NCBI RefSeq assembly: GCF_025642745.1
Contig: NZ_JANZKP010000015.1
Coordinates: forward strand, 1-64,000
Direction of reading: 5' to 3'
Source: Cellulomonas sp. RIT-PI-Y
Lineage (GTDB): Bacteria; Actinomycetota; Actinomycetes; Actinomycetales; Cellulomonadaceae
Length of the DNA stretch: 64,000 nt
Shown here: piece after piece, positions 16,709 through 25,541 of the stretch
Layout: each line of letters starts with the position of its first letter
Position numbering within the stretch: position 1 is the stretch's first letter
Program-made: the position numbers and the translations under genes
Notes under the pieces: model-generated
Seen by the model: the letters and a program-made list of their open reading frames with translations, nothing else
Databases searched by the model: none
What the model was told of the DNA's origin: nothing

Positions 16709-17998
16709 GTGCGCCGAAGCACGAGAACCACCTGGATGGCCATCGCCGGAGCCACCTCCGTCGCCCTGCTCGCCACCGCCTGCTCCTCCGGCGGCTCGGG
16801 TGACAGCGAGAGCAGCGACGGGAAGATCACGCTCACCGTCTCCACCTTCAACGAGTGGGGCTACGACGACCTGCTCGACGAGTACATGGAACTCAACCCC
16901 GACATCACGGTCGTGCACGACAAGGCCGCGACCTCGGACGAGGCCCGGGAGAAGTTCAACACCGGGATGGCCTCCGGTTCCGGCCTGGCGGACGTCGCCG
17001 GCGTCGAGGTCGACTGGATGCCCGAGATCATGCAGTACGAGGACCAGTTCACCGACCTGACCTCGGACAGCGTCGAGGGTCGCTGGCAGGACTGGAAGAC
17101 CGCCCAGGCCACCACCCCGGACGGCAAGCTGCTCGGCTACGGCACCGACATCGGCCCGGAGGCCATCGCCTACCGCGCCGACCTGTTCGAGGCGGCCGGC
17201 CTGCCCAGCGACCCGGCCTCGGTCGCGGAGCTCTTCGGCGGCGACAGCTCCACCTGGGACGACTTCTACGACGTGGGCGACCAGTTCATGGCGGCCGGCA
17301 CCGGCGTGCCGTTCTACGACGCCTCGTCGACCATCTACCAGGGCCAGATCAACCAGGTCGAGGAGTCCTACGAGGACCCCGACACCAACGAGATCATCGC
17401 GCTGGACAACCCCGAGGTGAAGGACATCTACCAGGGCGTCCTGGACCACGCGGAGCTGTCCGCCGGTCTGAGCCAGTGGTCCGAGGACTGGGTCGCAGCG
17501 TTCCAGAACAACGGCTTCGCCGTGATGCTGGCGCCGTCCTGGATGCTCGGCGTGATCGAGGGCAACGCGGACGGTGTCGAGGGCTGGGACATCGCCAACG
17601 TCTTCCCCGGCGGCGGCGGCAACTGGGGCGGTTCCTTCCTGACCGTCCCGGCGCAGTCCGAACACCCGGAGGAGGCCCAGGCGCTGGCCGACTGGCTGAC
17701 CGCCCCGGAGCAGCAGATCAAGGCGTTCCAGACCACGGGCAACTACCCGAGCCAGGTCGAGGCGCAGAAGTCCGAGGAGCTCGCCGGCATCACCAACGAG
17801 TTCTTCAACGACGCCCCGATCGGTGAGATCTTCGCCGAGCAGGCCGACCGGATCTCGGTGAACCCCTACAAGGGCCCGAACTACTTCGCGATCAACTCCG
17901 CGATGGCCGACGCCATCGCCCGGGTGACCGTCGACAAGACCGACGACGCGGACTCCTCCTGGAAGCAGTTCGAGGACGCGGTGAACGCGCTGGGCTGA
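16709..17998 (+). CDS. Sugar ABC transporter substrate-binding lipoprotein
   Basis: Extracellular solute-binding protein of family 1, 429 residues, anchored as a lipoprotein: the signal peptide is RRSTRTTWMAIAGATSVALL followed by the lipobox LLATAC, with Cys at about residue 28. The mature protein begins with a Ser/Gly-rich linker, then ITLTVSTFNEWGYDDLLDEY. Aromatic-rich stretches (GNWGGSF, NPYKGPNYF) are consistent with stacking on an oligosaccharide. GTG 16709 has AAGGGAG at 16696-16702. The three CebR-like operators upstream and the LacI-family gene downstream suggest a beta-glucan-derived oligosaccharide such as cellobiose, but the substrate is inferred. A hairpin after the stop probably raises its level over the permeases. 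Confidence 0.9.
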   Translation: MRRSTRTTWMAIAGATSVALLATACSSGGSGDSESSDGKITLTVSTFNEWGYDDLLDEYMELNPDITVVHDKAATSDEAREKFNTGMASGSGLADVAGVEVDWMPEIMQYEDQFTDLTSDSVEGRWQDWKTAQATTPDGKLLGYGTDIGPEAIAYRADLFEAAGLPSDPASVAELFGGDSSTWDDFYDVGDQFMAAGTGVPFYDASSTIYQGQINQVEESYEDPDTNEIIALDNPEVKDIYQGVLDHAELSAGLSQWSEDWVAAFQNNGFAVMLAPSWMLGVIEGNADGVEGWDIANVFPGGGGNWGGSFLTVPAQSEHPEEAQALADWLTAPEQQIKAFQTTGNYPSQVEAQKSEELAGITNEFFNDAPIGEIFAEQADRISVNPYKGPNYFAINSAMADAIARVTVDKTDDADSSWKQFEDAVNALG

Positions 17999-18013
17999 TC
18001 CTCGCCCCTCGCG

Positions 18014-18051
18014 GAGCGGCTCGTCGGCTGACCCCAGCCGGCGGGCCGCTC
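18014..18051 (+). terminator. Attenuating hairpin between binding protein and permease genes
   Basis: GAGCGGC (18014-18020) pairs with GCCGCTC (18045-18051), and CGGCTG with CAGCCG inside it, giving an interrupted stem. Such a hairpin between the binding-protein and permease genes is known to protect the upstream message or stop part of transcription. Confidence 0.6.
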
Positions 18052-18091
18052 CCCCGCCCCGCCGTTCCCACTCGTTCCGCGAAGGACCCCC

Positions 18092-19219
18092 ATGGCCACC
18101 TCGACAGCCTCAGCTCCGGTCACCCCCGGCAGCGTCGACGACCCCCGCCCGCCGCGGAAGATCGGCTTCCGGCAGCAGCTGGGCAAGTGGGACGTCAAGC
18201 TCTCCCCCTATCTGTACATCTCCCCGTTCTTCCTGCTGTTCGCCGTCGTCGGTCTGTTCCCGCTGATCTACACCGCGTGGGTCTCGGTGCACGAGTGGAG
18301 CCTGCTGGGCGGCCAGGGCGAGTTCGTGGGGATGGAGAACTTCCAGTTCATCCTCGGCCAGCCCAACTTCTGGAAGGCGCTGGGGAACACCTTCAGCATC
18401 TTCGTGCTGTCGACCGTGCCGCAGATGATCGCGGCCCTGATCATCGCGGCGATGCTGGACGCGAACCTCCGCGCCAAGACCTTCTGGCGGATGGGCGTCC
18501 TGCTCCCCTACGTGGTGGCCCCGGTGGCCGTCGCGCTGATCTTCTCCAAGCTGTTCGCGGACGGCTCCGGCGTGATCAACACCCTGCTCGGCCAGATCGG
18601 CATCGACCCGATCGGCTGGCACTCCCAGTCGCTGCCGTCGCACATCGCGATCTCGACCATGGTCAACTTCCGCTGGACCGGCTACAACGCGCTGATCTTC
18701 CTGGCCGCGATGCAGGCCATCCCGCGTGATCTCTACGAGGCCGCCACCATCGACGGCGCGGCCCGCTGGCGTCAGTTCCGGTCGATCACCATCCCGATGC
18801 TGCGCCCGACCGTGATCTTCGTGGTCATCACCTCCACCATCGGCGGTCTGCAGATCTACGACGAACCCCGGATGTTCGACCAGGCCGGCAAGGGCGGGTC
18901 CAGCGGCCAGTGGCTGACGCTGACCCTGTACCTGCGCGACCTCGGCTGGCGGACGAACAACCTGGGCCGGGCCGCCGCGGTCGCGTGGCTGCTGTTCCTG
19001 GTGATCATCGTGTTCGCGATCCTGAACTTCACGCTGACCCGGTTGATCGCGTCCAGCGGTGCGAAGAAGGACAAGAAGGGACAGCTGCGGGTGTCCGCCT
19101 CGGGCGCCGCGATCCCGTCCGCTCCCTCCCCCGCCTCGACCCCGGTGGTCGAGACCAGTCCGGCGACCGGCGAGCCCGGGTCCGGCACCGACGGCACCAC
19201 CGGAAGGACCGCGCGATGA
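18092..19219 (+). CDS. Sugar ABC transporter permease 1 (MalF type)
   Basis: Inner-membrane permease, 375 residues, of the CUT1 sugar family. After a hydrophilic 35-residue start there are six membrane helices beginning at SPYLYISPFFLLFAVVGLFP. The EAA loop that docks the ATPase reads YEAATIDGAARWRQFRSITI. The C-terminus carries an unusual cytoplasmic tail of about 55 residues, lysine-rich (GAKKDKKGQ) and then Ser/Pro/Thr-rich, which many homologues lack. The stop overlaps the start of the second permease (ATGA at 19216). No ATPase gene is in the cluster, so a shared MsmK/MsiK-type ATPase elsewhere is expected, as in Streptomyces cellobiose and maltose systems. Confidence 0.93.
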   Translation: MATSTASAPVTPGSVDDPRPPRKIGFRQQLGKWDVKLSPYLYISPFFLLFAVVGLFPLIYTAWVSVHEWSLLGGQGEFVGMENFQFILGQPNFWKALGNTFSIFVLSTVPQMIAALIIAAMLDANLRAKTFWRMGVLLPYVVAPVAVALIFSKLFADGSGVINTLLGQIGIDPIGWHSQSLPSHIAISTMVNFRWTGYNALIFLAAMQAIPRDLYEAATIDGAARWRQFRSITIPMLRPTVIFVVITSTIGGLQIYDEPRMFDQAGKGGSSGQWLTLTLYLRDLGWRTNNLGRAAAVAWLLFLVIIVFAILNFTLTRLIASSGAKKDKKGQLRVSASGAAIPSAPSPASTPVVETSPATGEPGSGTDGTTGRTAR

Positions 19220-20133
19220 GCACCTCGATCCCCATGCTCGAGCAGAGCGCCGGACGTGGCGCCGCCCGGGCCGCCGCACGCCGGCGCAAGCACCAGACCC
19301 AGACCTCCGAGGGCCGCCGCGCCGGGTGGGTGACCTACACGATCCTCGCGATCGTGGTGCTGGGCTCCGCCTACCCGCTGTACTACTCGCTGCAGCTGGC
19401 CAGCTCGACCGCCAGCCAGATCGCGCAGAACCCGATCCCGGGCCTCGGCCTGGGCGGCAACCTGCTGGAAAACCTTCAGCGGGTGATGGACGCGAACATC
19501 AACCTGCCGCAGGCGTTCGTGAACTCGGTGATCGTCGCCGTGGTCACCTCGGCCTCCGTGGTGCTGTTCTCCACGCTGGCCGGATTCTCCTTCGCCAAGC
19601 TGCGGTTCCGTGGCCGCGGTCCGCTGCTGGTGTTCGTGATCGCGACGATGGCGGTGCCGACCCAGCTCGGTGTGGTGCCGCTGTTCATCGTGATGCGGGA
19701 GCTCGGCCTGGTCGGGAACCTGCTCGCGGTGATTTTGCCCGGCCTGGTCACCGCCTTCGGGGTGTTCTGGATGACCCAGTACCTGGAGTCGGCCCTGCCG
19801 TACGAGCTGATCGAGGCCGCCCGGGTGGACGGCGCGTCGATGATCCGGACGTTCTGGCACATCGCGCTGCCCGCCGCCCGACCGGCCGCAGCGATGCTGG
19901 CGCTGTTCACCTTCATCGGTTCCTGGACCAACTTCTTCTGGCCGTCCATCGTGCTCGGGACCCAGAACCCGACCCTGCCGGTGGCGTTGCAGCTGCTGCA
20001 GGCGTCCTTCTTCAAGGACATGTCCCTGATCATGGCGGGCGTGGTCATCTCGGTGATCCCGCTGCTGGTGCTGTTCGTGATCGCCGGCCGGCAGCTGGTC
20101 GCCGGGATCATGGCCGGCGCGGTCAAGGGCTGA
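19216..20133 (+). CDS. Sugar ABC transporter permease 2 (MalG type)
   Basis: Partner permease of 305 residues, six membrane helices starting at VTYTILAIVVLGSAYPLYYS, with the EAA loop LIEAARVDGASMIRTFWHIA. The basic N-terminus (AARRRKHQTQ) lies in the cytoplasm. It is translated by overlap with permease 1 and is followed by a terminator-like hairpin at 20147-20172, closing the importer operon before the regulator gene. The pair with the binding protein makes a CUT1 importer lacking its own ATPase. Family assignment is firm; substrate is inferred from the operators. Confidence 0.93.
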   Translation: MSTSIPMLEQSAGRGAARAAARRRKHQTQTSEGRRAGWVTYTILAIVVLGSAYPLYYSLQLASSTASQIAQNPIPGLGLGGNLLENLQRVMDANINLPQAFVNSVIVAVVTSASVVLFSTLAGFSFAKLRFRGRGPLLVFVIATMAVPTQLGVVPLFIVMRELGLVGNLLAVILPGLVTAFGVFWMTQYLESALPYELIEAARVDGASMIRTFWHIALPAARPAAAMLALFTFIGSWTNFFWPSIVLGTQNPTLPVALQLLQASFFKDMSLIMAGVVISVIPLLVLFVIAGRQLVAGIMAGAVKG

Positions 20134-20146
20134 CGCTAGGCTGCCT

Positions 20147-20172
20147 CGCGGGGCCGGATCCCCGGCCCCGCG
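20147..20172 (+). terminator. Terminator after sugar importer
   Basis: Perfect 11-bp stem CGCGGGGCCGG / CCGGCCCCGCG with an ATCC loop, 14 bp after the permease stop. Some read-through to the regulator gene 65 bp on is possible. Confidence 0.78.
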
Positions 20173-20236
20173 TCCCAGCCGCGTATCCACTACTGCGACG
20201 TCGTCCGACGAGCACCATCAGCAGAGGGGGACCATC

Positions 20237-21265
20237 GTGGTCGACCAGGCGATGACGCCGCTGCACACCGCTCCCACACTCGAACAGGTCGCCGAGCGCG
20301 CCGGGGTCTCCCGGTCCACCGCCTCCCGCGCGATCAACGGCGGCGACCGGGTCTCCCCGGAGGCGATGGCCGCCGTGGCCGACGCCGTGTCCGCACTGGG
20401 CTACACCCCGAACCGCGCGGCGCGGTCCCTGGTCACCCGGCGTACCGACTCGGTGGCGCTGGTGGTCCCGGAGCCGGACGAGCGCGTGCTCTCCGACCCG
20501 TTCTTCGCCGGGGTGCTGAACGGTGTCAGCCTGGCGCTGTCCGACTCCGACCTCCAGCTGCTGCTGCTGATCGCCCGGCCGGACGACGCCGCCCGCACCG
20601 TGCGCTACCTGCGGGCCGGGCACGTGGACGGCGCGATCATCGTCTCCCACCACCGCGACGACACCATCGACCGGGCCCTGGAGGACTCCGGCCTGCCCAC
20701 GGTGTTCATGGGCCGCCCGTTCACCACCCGCACGCAGCTGTCGCTGATCGACACCGACAACGTGGGCGGCGCCCGCCTGGCCACCGAGCACCTGATCGAG
20801 CGCGGACGCCGCCGGATCGCCACCATCACCGGCCCGGCGGACATGAGCGCGGGCATCGACCGGCTGGAAGGCTGGCGGCAGGCGCTCCGCGCCGCCGGGC
20901 TGTCCGACGACGCGGTCGTGGTCGGCGACTTCACCCTGGACGGTGGCGCGTCCGCCGCCCGTGAGCTGGTGGAGCGCTTCCCGGACGTCGACGGGGTGTT
21001 CATCGCGTCGGACCTGATGGCGGCGGGCGCCGTGCCGGTGCTGTCGGCGGCCGGGCGCACCATCCCCGACGACCTGGCGATCGTCGGCTACGACAACAGC
21101 GGCCTGGCCGTCACCACCAAGCCCGCGCTGACCACGATCACCCAGCCGGTGGTCGCGATGGCCCGGGCCGCCGGTGCCGAGCTGATCGCCCAGCTGCGCG
21201 GCGAGCTGCCGCGCACCGCGCCGATGATCTTCGAGCCCGAGCTGGTGGTGCGCGACTCCGCGTGA
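20237..21265 (+). CDS. LacI-family repressor, CebR/CelR-like
   Basis: Transcriptional repressor of 342 residues. The N-terminal LacI helix-turn-helix reads TLEQVAERAGVSRSTASRAI, followed by the hinge YTPNRAARSLVTRRT, which inserts in the minor groove at the CG centre of the operator. The rest is a periplasmic-binding-protein-like sensor domain ending DLAIVGYDNSGLAVTTKPAL. GTG 20237 has AGAGGGGG at 20223-20230. It most likely binds the three TGGGA-type operators at 16515-16632 and leaves them when the imported sugar binds; this is inferred from linkage and from the known CebR/CelR operator sequence. I see no matching site in front of its own gene. Confidence 0.92.
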   Translation: MVDQAMTPLHTAPTLEQVAERAGVSRSTASRAINGGDRVSPEAMAAVADAVSALGYTPNRAARSLVTRRTDSVALVVPEPDERVLSDPFFAGVLNGVSLALSDSDLQLLLLIARPDDAARTVRYLRAGHVDGAIIVSHHRDDTIDRALEDSGLPTVFMGRPFTTRTQLSLIDTDNVGGARLATEHLIERGRRRIATITGPADMSAGIDRLEGWRQALRAAGLSDDAVVVGDFTLDGGASAARELVERFPDVDGVFIASDLMAAGAVPVLSAAGRTIPDDLAIVGYDNSGLAVTTKPALTTITQPVVAMARAAGAELIAQLRGELPRTAPMIFEPELVVRDSA

Positions 21266-21277
21266 CCCGGTGCCGCG

Positions 21278-21309
21278 ACGGGGGCCGGACCTGGTGGTCC
21301 GGCCCCCGT
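21278..21309. terminator. Bidirectional terminator between lacI-type gene and putA
   Basis: Perfect 14-bp stem (21278-21291 with 21296-21309) and a TGGT loop, centred in the 48-bp gap between two convergent stop codons, so it serves both genes. Confidence 0.9.
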
Positions 21310-21313
21310 GCTG

Positions 21314-24300
21314 TCAGCGGGTGGGGTCGATGTGCCCGAACCGGTGCCGGGTCCGGCTGACCGCCTGCTCCCGCAGCACCGTCAGCAGCTCGCGCTCCCC
21401 CGACGCCAGCACCGGTCCGTCCAGCACGGTCACCTCCCCGACCCGTCCGGCGGCCGCCTCGCGCAGACCGGGCGCGGAACCGATCACCCGGATCCGTCCG
21501 GTGATCTCCCCCGCCGCGACCCGCCGCTCGACGTCGTCGCCGCGCAGCACGGTGACCGGGACGTCCGCGACCCGGGCAGCCGCCAGCACCCGGCGCAGGT
21601 CCCGCTCCCGGCCGTCGTCGCCGACCCGCACGGTCAGGGACGGGATCGGCCGGTAGCGCAGCGTGTTCTCCTCCGAGGCGAGCCCGGTCGGGTCGTGGTC
21701 GATCCCGAACTCCTCCGCCCAGCACCGGGCGTCGTCGCGCACCGCCCAGGCCAGCCAGGCGTCGTCGTCCAGCGCCGCGACCTCCGGGTCGTCCTGCCAG
21801 CGACCCAGCTGCGCCACGTAGTGCGGACCACCGGCCTTCGCCCCGGGTCCGACGACCGAGGCCTTCCACCCGCCGAACGGCTGGCGCTGGACCACCGCGC
21901 CGGTGATGTGCCGGTTCACGTAGGCGTTGCCGACCTCGACCCGGTCCAGCCAGTGCGCGATCTCCGCCGGGTCCAACGAGTGCAGCCCGCCGGTCAGGCC
22001 GAGGGCGACGTCGTTCTGCACCGCGATGGCCTGGTCCAGGGTGTCCACCCGGATGACGCCGAGCACCGGGCCGAAGCACTCGGTGCGGTGGAACCAGGAG
22101 CCGGGCCGCACGTCGACCTTGACCCCGGGCGACCAGAGCCGGCCCTCCTCGTCCAGCCGCCGCGGCTCGACGAGCCAGTGCTCGCCCGCGTCCAGCGTGG
22201 TCAGGGCGCGCAGCAGCTTGCCCTCGGCGGGTGCGATCAGCGGGCCCATCGTGGTGCCCAGGTCGTCGGCCGGCCCGACCCTGAGCGAGGTCACCGCGTC
22301 GGCGAGCTGGCGCCGGAGCCGGTCGGACCGGCCGGCGGAGCCGACCAGGATCGCCAGTGAGGCCGCCGAGCACTTCTGCCCGGCATGGCCGAAGGCGGAG
22401 CGCACCAGGTCCGCCACCGCCAGGTCGACGTCCGCCGAGGGCGTGATGACCAGCGCGTTCTTGCCCGAGGTCTCGGCGAACACGTCCAGCTCCGGCCGCC
22501 AGCCCGCGAACAGCCGGGCGGTGTCCAGCGCGCCGGTGAGCAGCAGCCGGTCGACGCCGGGGTGGGTGATCAGGTGCCGGCCGGTGTCGTTCTCCTCGGT
22601 CAGCACCACCTGGAGCGCGTCCTCGGTCACCCCGTGCGCGTCCAGGGCGCGCTGCACGGCCGCCATCGCCACCCGGACGCAGCGCGGGGTCTGCGGCGCG
22701 GGCTTGATCAGCACCGGCGAACCGGCCGCGAGCGCCGCCAGCACCGAGCCGGTCGGGATCGCCACCGGGAAGTTCCACGGCGGGGTGACCAGGGTGACGC
22801 CCTCGGACCGGAACCGGGCACCGGGCACCGCGCCGTCGGTCAGGTCCAGCGCCCGGGCGGCGTAGTACCGGGCGAAGTCGATCGCCTCGCTGACCTCCGG
22901 GTCGGCCTCGGCGACGGTCTTGCCGCCCTCGTGCACCATCGTCGCCACCAGGTCGCCGCGCACGGCCTCCAGTTCGGCCGCGGCCCGGTGCAGCACCGCG
23001 GCCCGCTCGGCCGGGGGGCGGGCCGACCAGGCGGGGGCCGCGGCCCGGGCCCGGTCGACGGCGGCGTCCACCTGCTCCGGGGCGGTCAGCTCCTGGGCTC
23101 CGGGCGGGGCGGCGACGTCGTGGGCGACCAGGGCGGCGGCCCACTCCCGGGAGGCCGACACCGCGGGGTCGGTGTCGCTGGCGTTGCGGAACGGACCCGG
23201 CTCCCCGGTCGGATCGACCGCCGGGCGGGCCACCCGGCGCGGGGTGGTGTCCACCGTGGCCGCGTCGGCGACCGCGGACCGGAAGGCGGCCAGCTGTGCG
23301 TCCAGCCCGGTGACCTGCTCCCCGGCGAACAGGGCGTGCAGGAAGTTCTCCGGCGCCGCGTTCTCCTCCAGCCGCCGGACCAGGTAGGAGATCGCCACGT
23401 CGAAGTCGTCCCGGGACACCACCGGCGTGTAGAGCAGCACCTGCCCGGCGTCCCGCTGCACCGCACGGGCCTGTGCGGGCGCCATGCCCTGCAACATCTC
23501 GATGTCGACGCCCTCGCCCACCCCACGGTCCGCGGCCAGCAGGTGGGCGTAGGCGACGTGGAACAGGTTGTGGCTGGCCACGCCGACCCGCAGCGCGCCG
23601 ATCCGTGCCGGGTCCAGCGCTGTCGACACCAGGCGCAGGTAGTGGGCGTCCACCTCGGGCTTGCCGGCGAACGGAGCCTGTGGCCAGTCGTGCTGGGCGG
23701 CCTCGACCCGCTCCATCGCCAGGTTGGCGCCCTTGACCAGCCGCACCTTCAGCGGTGCGCCACCGGCGGCGGTCCGGCGCAGGGCGAGCTCGGTCAGCTC
23801 GTCGAGCGCGGCGGAGGTGTCCGGCAGATAGGCCTGCAGCACGATCCCCGCGGAGTGGTCGCGCAGCTCCGGGTCCGCGAGCAGCCGGTCGAAGACCCGG
23901 ACGGTCATCTCCAGGTCCCGGTACTCCTCCATGTCCAGGTTGAGGAAGGTCCCGTGCGCCGCGGCCACCCGGTAGAGCGGGCGCAGCCGGTCGACCACCC
24001 GGTCCACCGATCCCGCGGTGTCCCAGGTGGAGAGCTGACTGGCGACCGCGGAGACCTTCACCGACACGTAGTCGACGTCCGGCCGCACCACCAGGTCCTG
24101 CACCCGGCGCAGTCGGCGACGGGCCTCGTCCTCCCCGAGCACCGCCTCGCCCAGCAGGTTCAGGTTCAGCCGGAAGCCGTCCCGACGGGCGCGGGCGATG
24201 TGGCCGGCCAGGCCCGGACCGGCGTCGGCGACCAGGTGGCCCACCAACTGCCGGAGCCGGATCCGAGCGGCCGGGACGACCACCTGCGGCAGCAGCGGGG

Positions 24301-24619
24301 CGACCCGCGACCCGATCGTCAGCAGTCCGCGGTCCGCGGCGCCGAGGAAGCCCCGGGCGTCCGCTGCCCGGTCGCCGAGCTCGACCAGCTCCTGCGCGGC
24401 CACCCGCACGTCCTCCGGCCGGGCGACCCGGTCGACGAACCGCACCGCCAGCTCCAGTCCCGCCGGGTCCGCGACCAGCGCGGCCAGCCGTTCGGTGGCC
24501 CGGCGCTCGGCGGGGGTGGCGTCCGCCTCGGTGGCCTCGGTCCACCGGCCCGCCAGCTCGATGGCACGCTCGGTCAGGTCGGCGCGCGGCGGCGCGGCCG
24601 GCTCGTGGGTCGTCGTCAT
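21314..24619 (-). CDS. putA: Bifunctional proline dehydrogenase / P5C dehydrogenase
   Basis: A 1101-residue PutA that oxidises proline to glutamate in two steps. The N-terminal FAD-binding PRODH barrel covers about residues 60-430 (DMEEYRDLEMTVRVFDRLL, LKVRLVKGANLAMERVE, GVASHNLFHVAYA). The NAD-dependent aldehyde dehydrogenase covers about 490-950, with PWNFPVAIPTG, general base Glu716 in AETSGKNALVI and catalytic Cys750 in GHAGQKCSAAS. There is no ribbon-helix-helix DNA-binding domain, so it is not the autoregulatory PutA of enterics. The C-terminal 130 residues resemble the trifunctional-type extension. It is divergent from a PAS-AraC regulator, the likely controller. The start at 24619 (TTTHEPA) has only a weak ribosome site. 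Confidence 0.95.
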   Translation of the reverse strand: MTTTHEPAAPPRADLTERAIELAGRWTEATEADATPAERRATERLAALVADPAGLELAVRFVDRVARPEDVRVAAQELVELGDRAADARGFLGAADRGLLTIGSRVAPLLPQVVVPAARIRLRQLVGHLVADAGPGLAGHIARARRDGFRLNLNLLGEAVLGEDEARRRLRRVQDLVVRPDVDYVSVKVSAVASQLSTWDTAGSVDRVVDRLRPLYRVAAAHGTFLNLDMEEYRDLEMTVRVFDRLLADPELRDHSAGIVLQAYLPDTSAALDELTELALRRTAAGGAPLKVRLVKGANLAMERVEAAQHDWPQAPFAGKPEVDAHYLRLVSTALDPARIGALRVGVASHNLFHVAYAHLLAADRGVGEGVDIEMLQGMAPAQARAVQRDAGQVLLYTPVVSRDDFDVAISYLVRRLEENAAPENFLHALFAGEQVTGLDAQLAAFRSAVADAATVDTTPRRVARPAVDPTGEPGPFRNASDTDPAVSASREWAAALVAHDVAAPPGAQELTAPEQVDAAVDRARAAAPAWSARPPAERAAVLHRAAAELEAVRGDLVATMVHEGGKTVAEADPEVSEAIDFARYYAARALDLTDGAVPGARFRSEGVTLVTPPWNFPVAIPTGSVLAALAAGSPVLIKPAPQTPRCVRVAMAAVQRALDAHGVTEDALQVVLTEENDTGRHLITHPGVDRLLLTGALDTARLFAGWRPELDVFAETSGKNALVITPSADVDLAVADLVRSAFGHAGQKCSAASLAILVGSAGRSDRLRRQLADAVTSLRVGPADDLGTTMGPLIAPAEGKLLRALTTLDAGEHWLVEPRRLDEEGRLWSPGVKVDVRPGSWFHRTECFGPVLGVIRVDTLDQAIAVQNDVALGLTGGLHSLDPAEIAHWLDRVEVGNAYVNRHITGAVVQRQPFGGWKASVVGPGAKAGGPHYVAQLGRWQDDPEVAALDDDAWLAWAVRDDARCWAEEFGIDHDPTGLASEENTLRYRPIPSLTVRVGDDGRERDLRRVLAAARVADVPVTVLRGDDVERRVAAGEITGRIRVIGSAPGLREAAAGRVGEVTVLDGPVLASGERELLTVLREQAVSRTRHRFGHIDPTR

Positions 24620-24725
24620 GGCCTGATCGTTCCCGTCCACCCCCGGCCGCGTCTTGCACCGATCCGCGCTCACCGCGCCGGGGATCCGTCCTGTCGACCT
24701 GCTGACCGCCTACGCTGCCCCGATC

Positions 24726-25541
24726 ATGGTCAGCCGTCCACCGCATCCCGTCCCGCCGCTGGTGCGCGCGCTCACCCCCGCCCTGCTCACCCTGGCCGAG
24801 GACCTGACCGGCACCATGTTCTGCGCCAAGGACACCGAGGGGCGCTATCTGCTGGTCAACGACGCCTTCGTCCGGCGGACCGGCGAACGGTCCCGGCGCG
24901 CGGTGGTCGGCCGGACCGCGGACCAGCTGTTCGACCCGCTGCTGGCCGCCCGGTACGACGAGCAGGACCGCGCGGTCCTGACCGAGGGCCGGGAGCTGCG
25001 CCGTGAACTCGAGCTGATCCGTCGTCCGGGCGGCACCCCCGGCTGGTACCTCACCTCCAAGTCACCGGTGCGGGCGGAGGACGGCGCCGTGCTCGGCCTG
25101 GTCTCGATCTCCCAGGCGCTGCGCGGCCAGGACGCCGACCCGGCGACCGTGGCGGCGCTGACCCGGGTGGCCACGCTGGTCCGCGACCGGATCGCCACCC
25201 CGCCGACCGTCGCCGAGCTCGCCGCCGCGGCGGACTGCTCCCCCGCCACCCTCGACCGCCGCCTGCGCCGGGTGTTCGCGCTCTCCCCGCAGCAGTACGT
25301 GCTGCGCGCCCGGGTCGATCACGCGGCCACCCTGCTCGGCACCACTCGGCTGCCGGTGGCGGAGGTCGCCCGGGAGTCCGGTTTCTACGACCAGGCGTCC
25401 TTCACCCGGACGTTCGGGCGCCTGACCGGGGAGACCCCCGCGCAGTTCCGCCGCGCGGCCCGCGACGCCGGCACCGGGCACCCCGTCACCGGCGGACTCC
25501 CCTGGCCGACACCGCCCGGGCGGGACACGATGGAGACATGA
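24726..25541 (+). CDS. PAS-AraC family transcriptional regulator
   Basis: A 271-residue regulator joining a PAS sensor (about residues 20-135; AEDLTGTMFCAKDTEGRYLL, WYLTSKSPVRAEDG) to an AraC/XylS DNA-binding domain (about 150-245) with both helix-turn-helices: PTVAELAAAADCSPATLDRR and LPVAEVARESGFYDQASFTR. The PAS pocket suggests a small cytoplasmic ligand or redox signal. It is divergent from putA across 106 bp and probably regulates it. The nearest -10-like box, TACGCT (24711-24716), is 9 nt before the ATG. The stop overlaps the aldo-keto reductase start (ATGA, 25538-25541), so the regulator also leads an operon. Confidence 0.9.
   Translation: MVSRPPHPVPPLVRALTPALLTLAEDLTGTMFCAKDTEGRYLLVNDAFVRRTGERSRRAVVGRTADQLFDPLLAARYDEQDRAVLTEGRELRRELELIRRPGGTPGWYLTSKSPVRAEDGAVLGLVSISQALRGQDADPATVAALTRVATLVRDRIATPPTVAELAAAADCSPATLDRRLRRVFALSPQQYVLRARVDHAATLLGTTRLPVAEVARESGFYDQASFTRTFGRLTGETPAQFRRAARDAGTGHPVTGGLPWPTPPGRDTMET

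Noticed and set aside
22385-25006. 873-codon open frame on the plus strand opposite putA
   Set aside because: Arg/Gly/His/Val-rich low-complexity translation typical of the reverse strand of high-GC genes; putA on the minus strand has clear motifs throughout.
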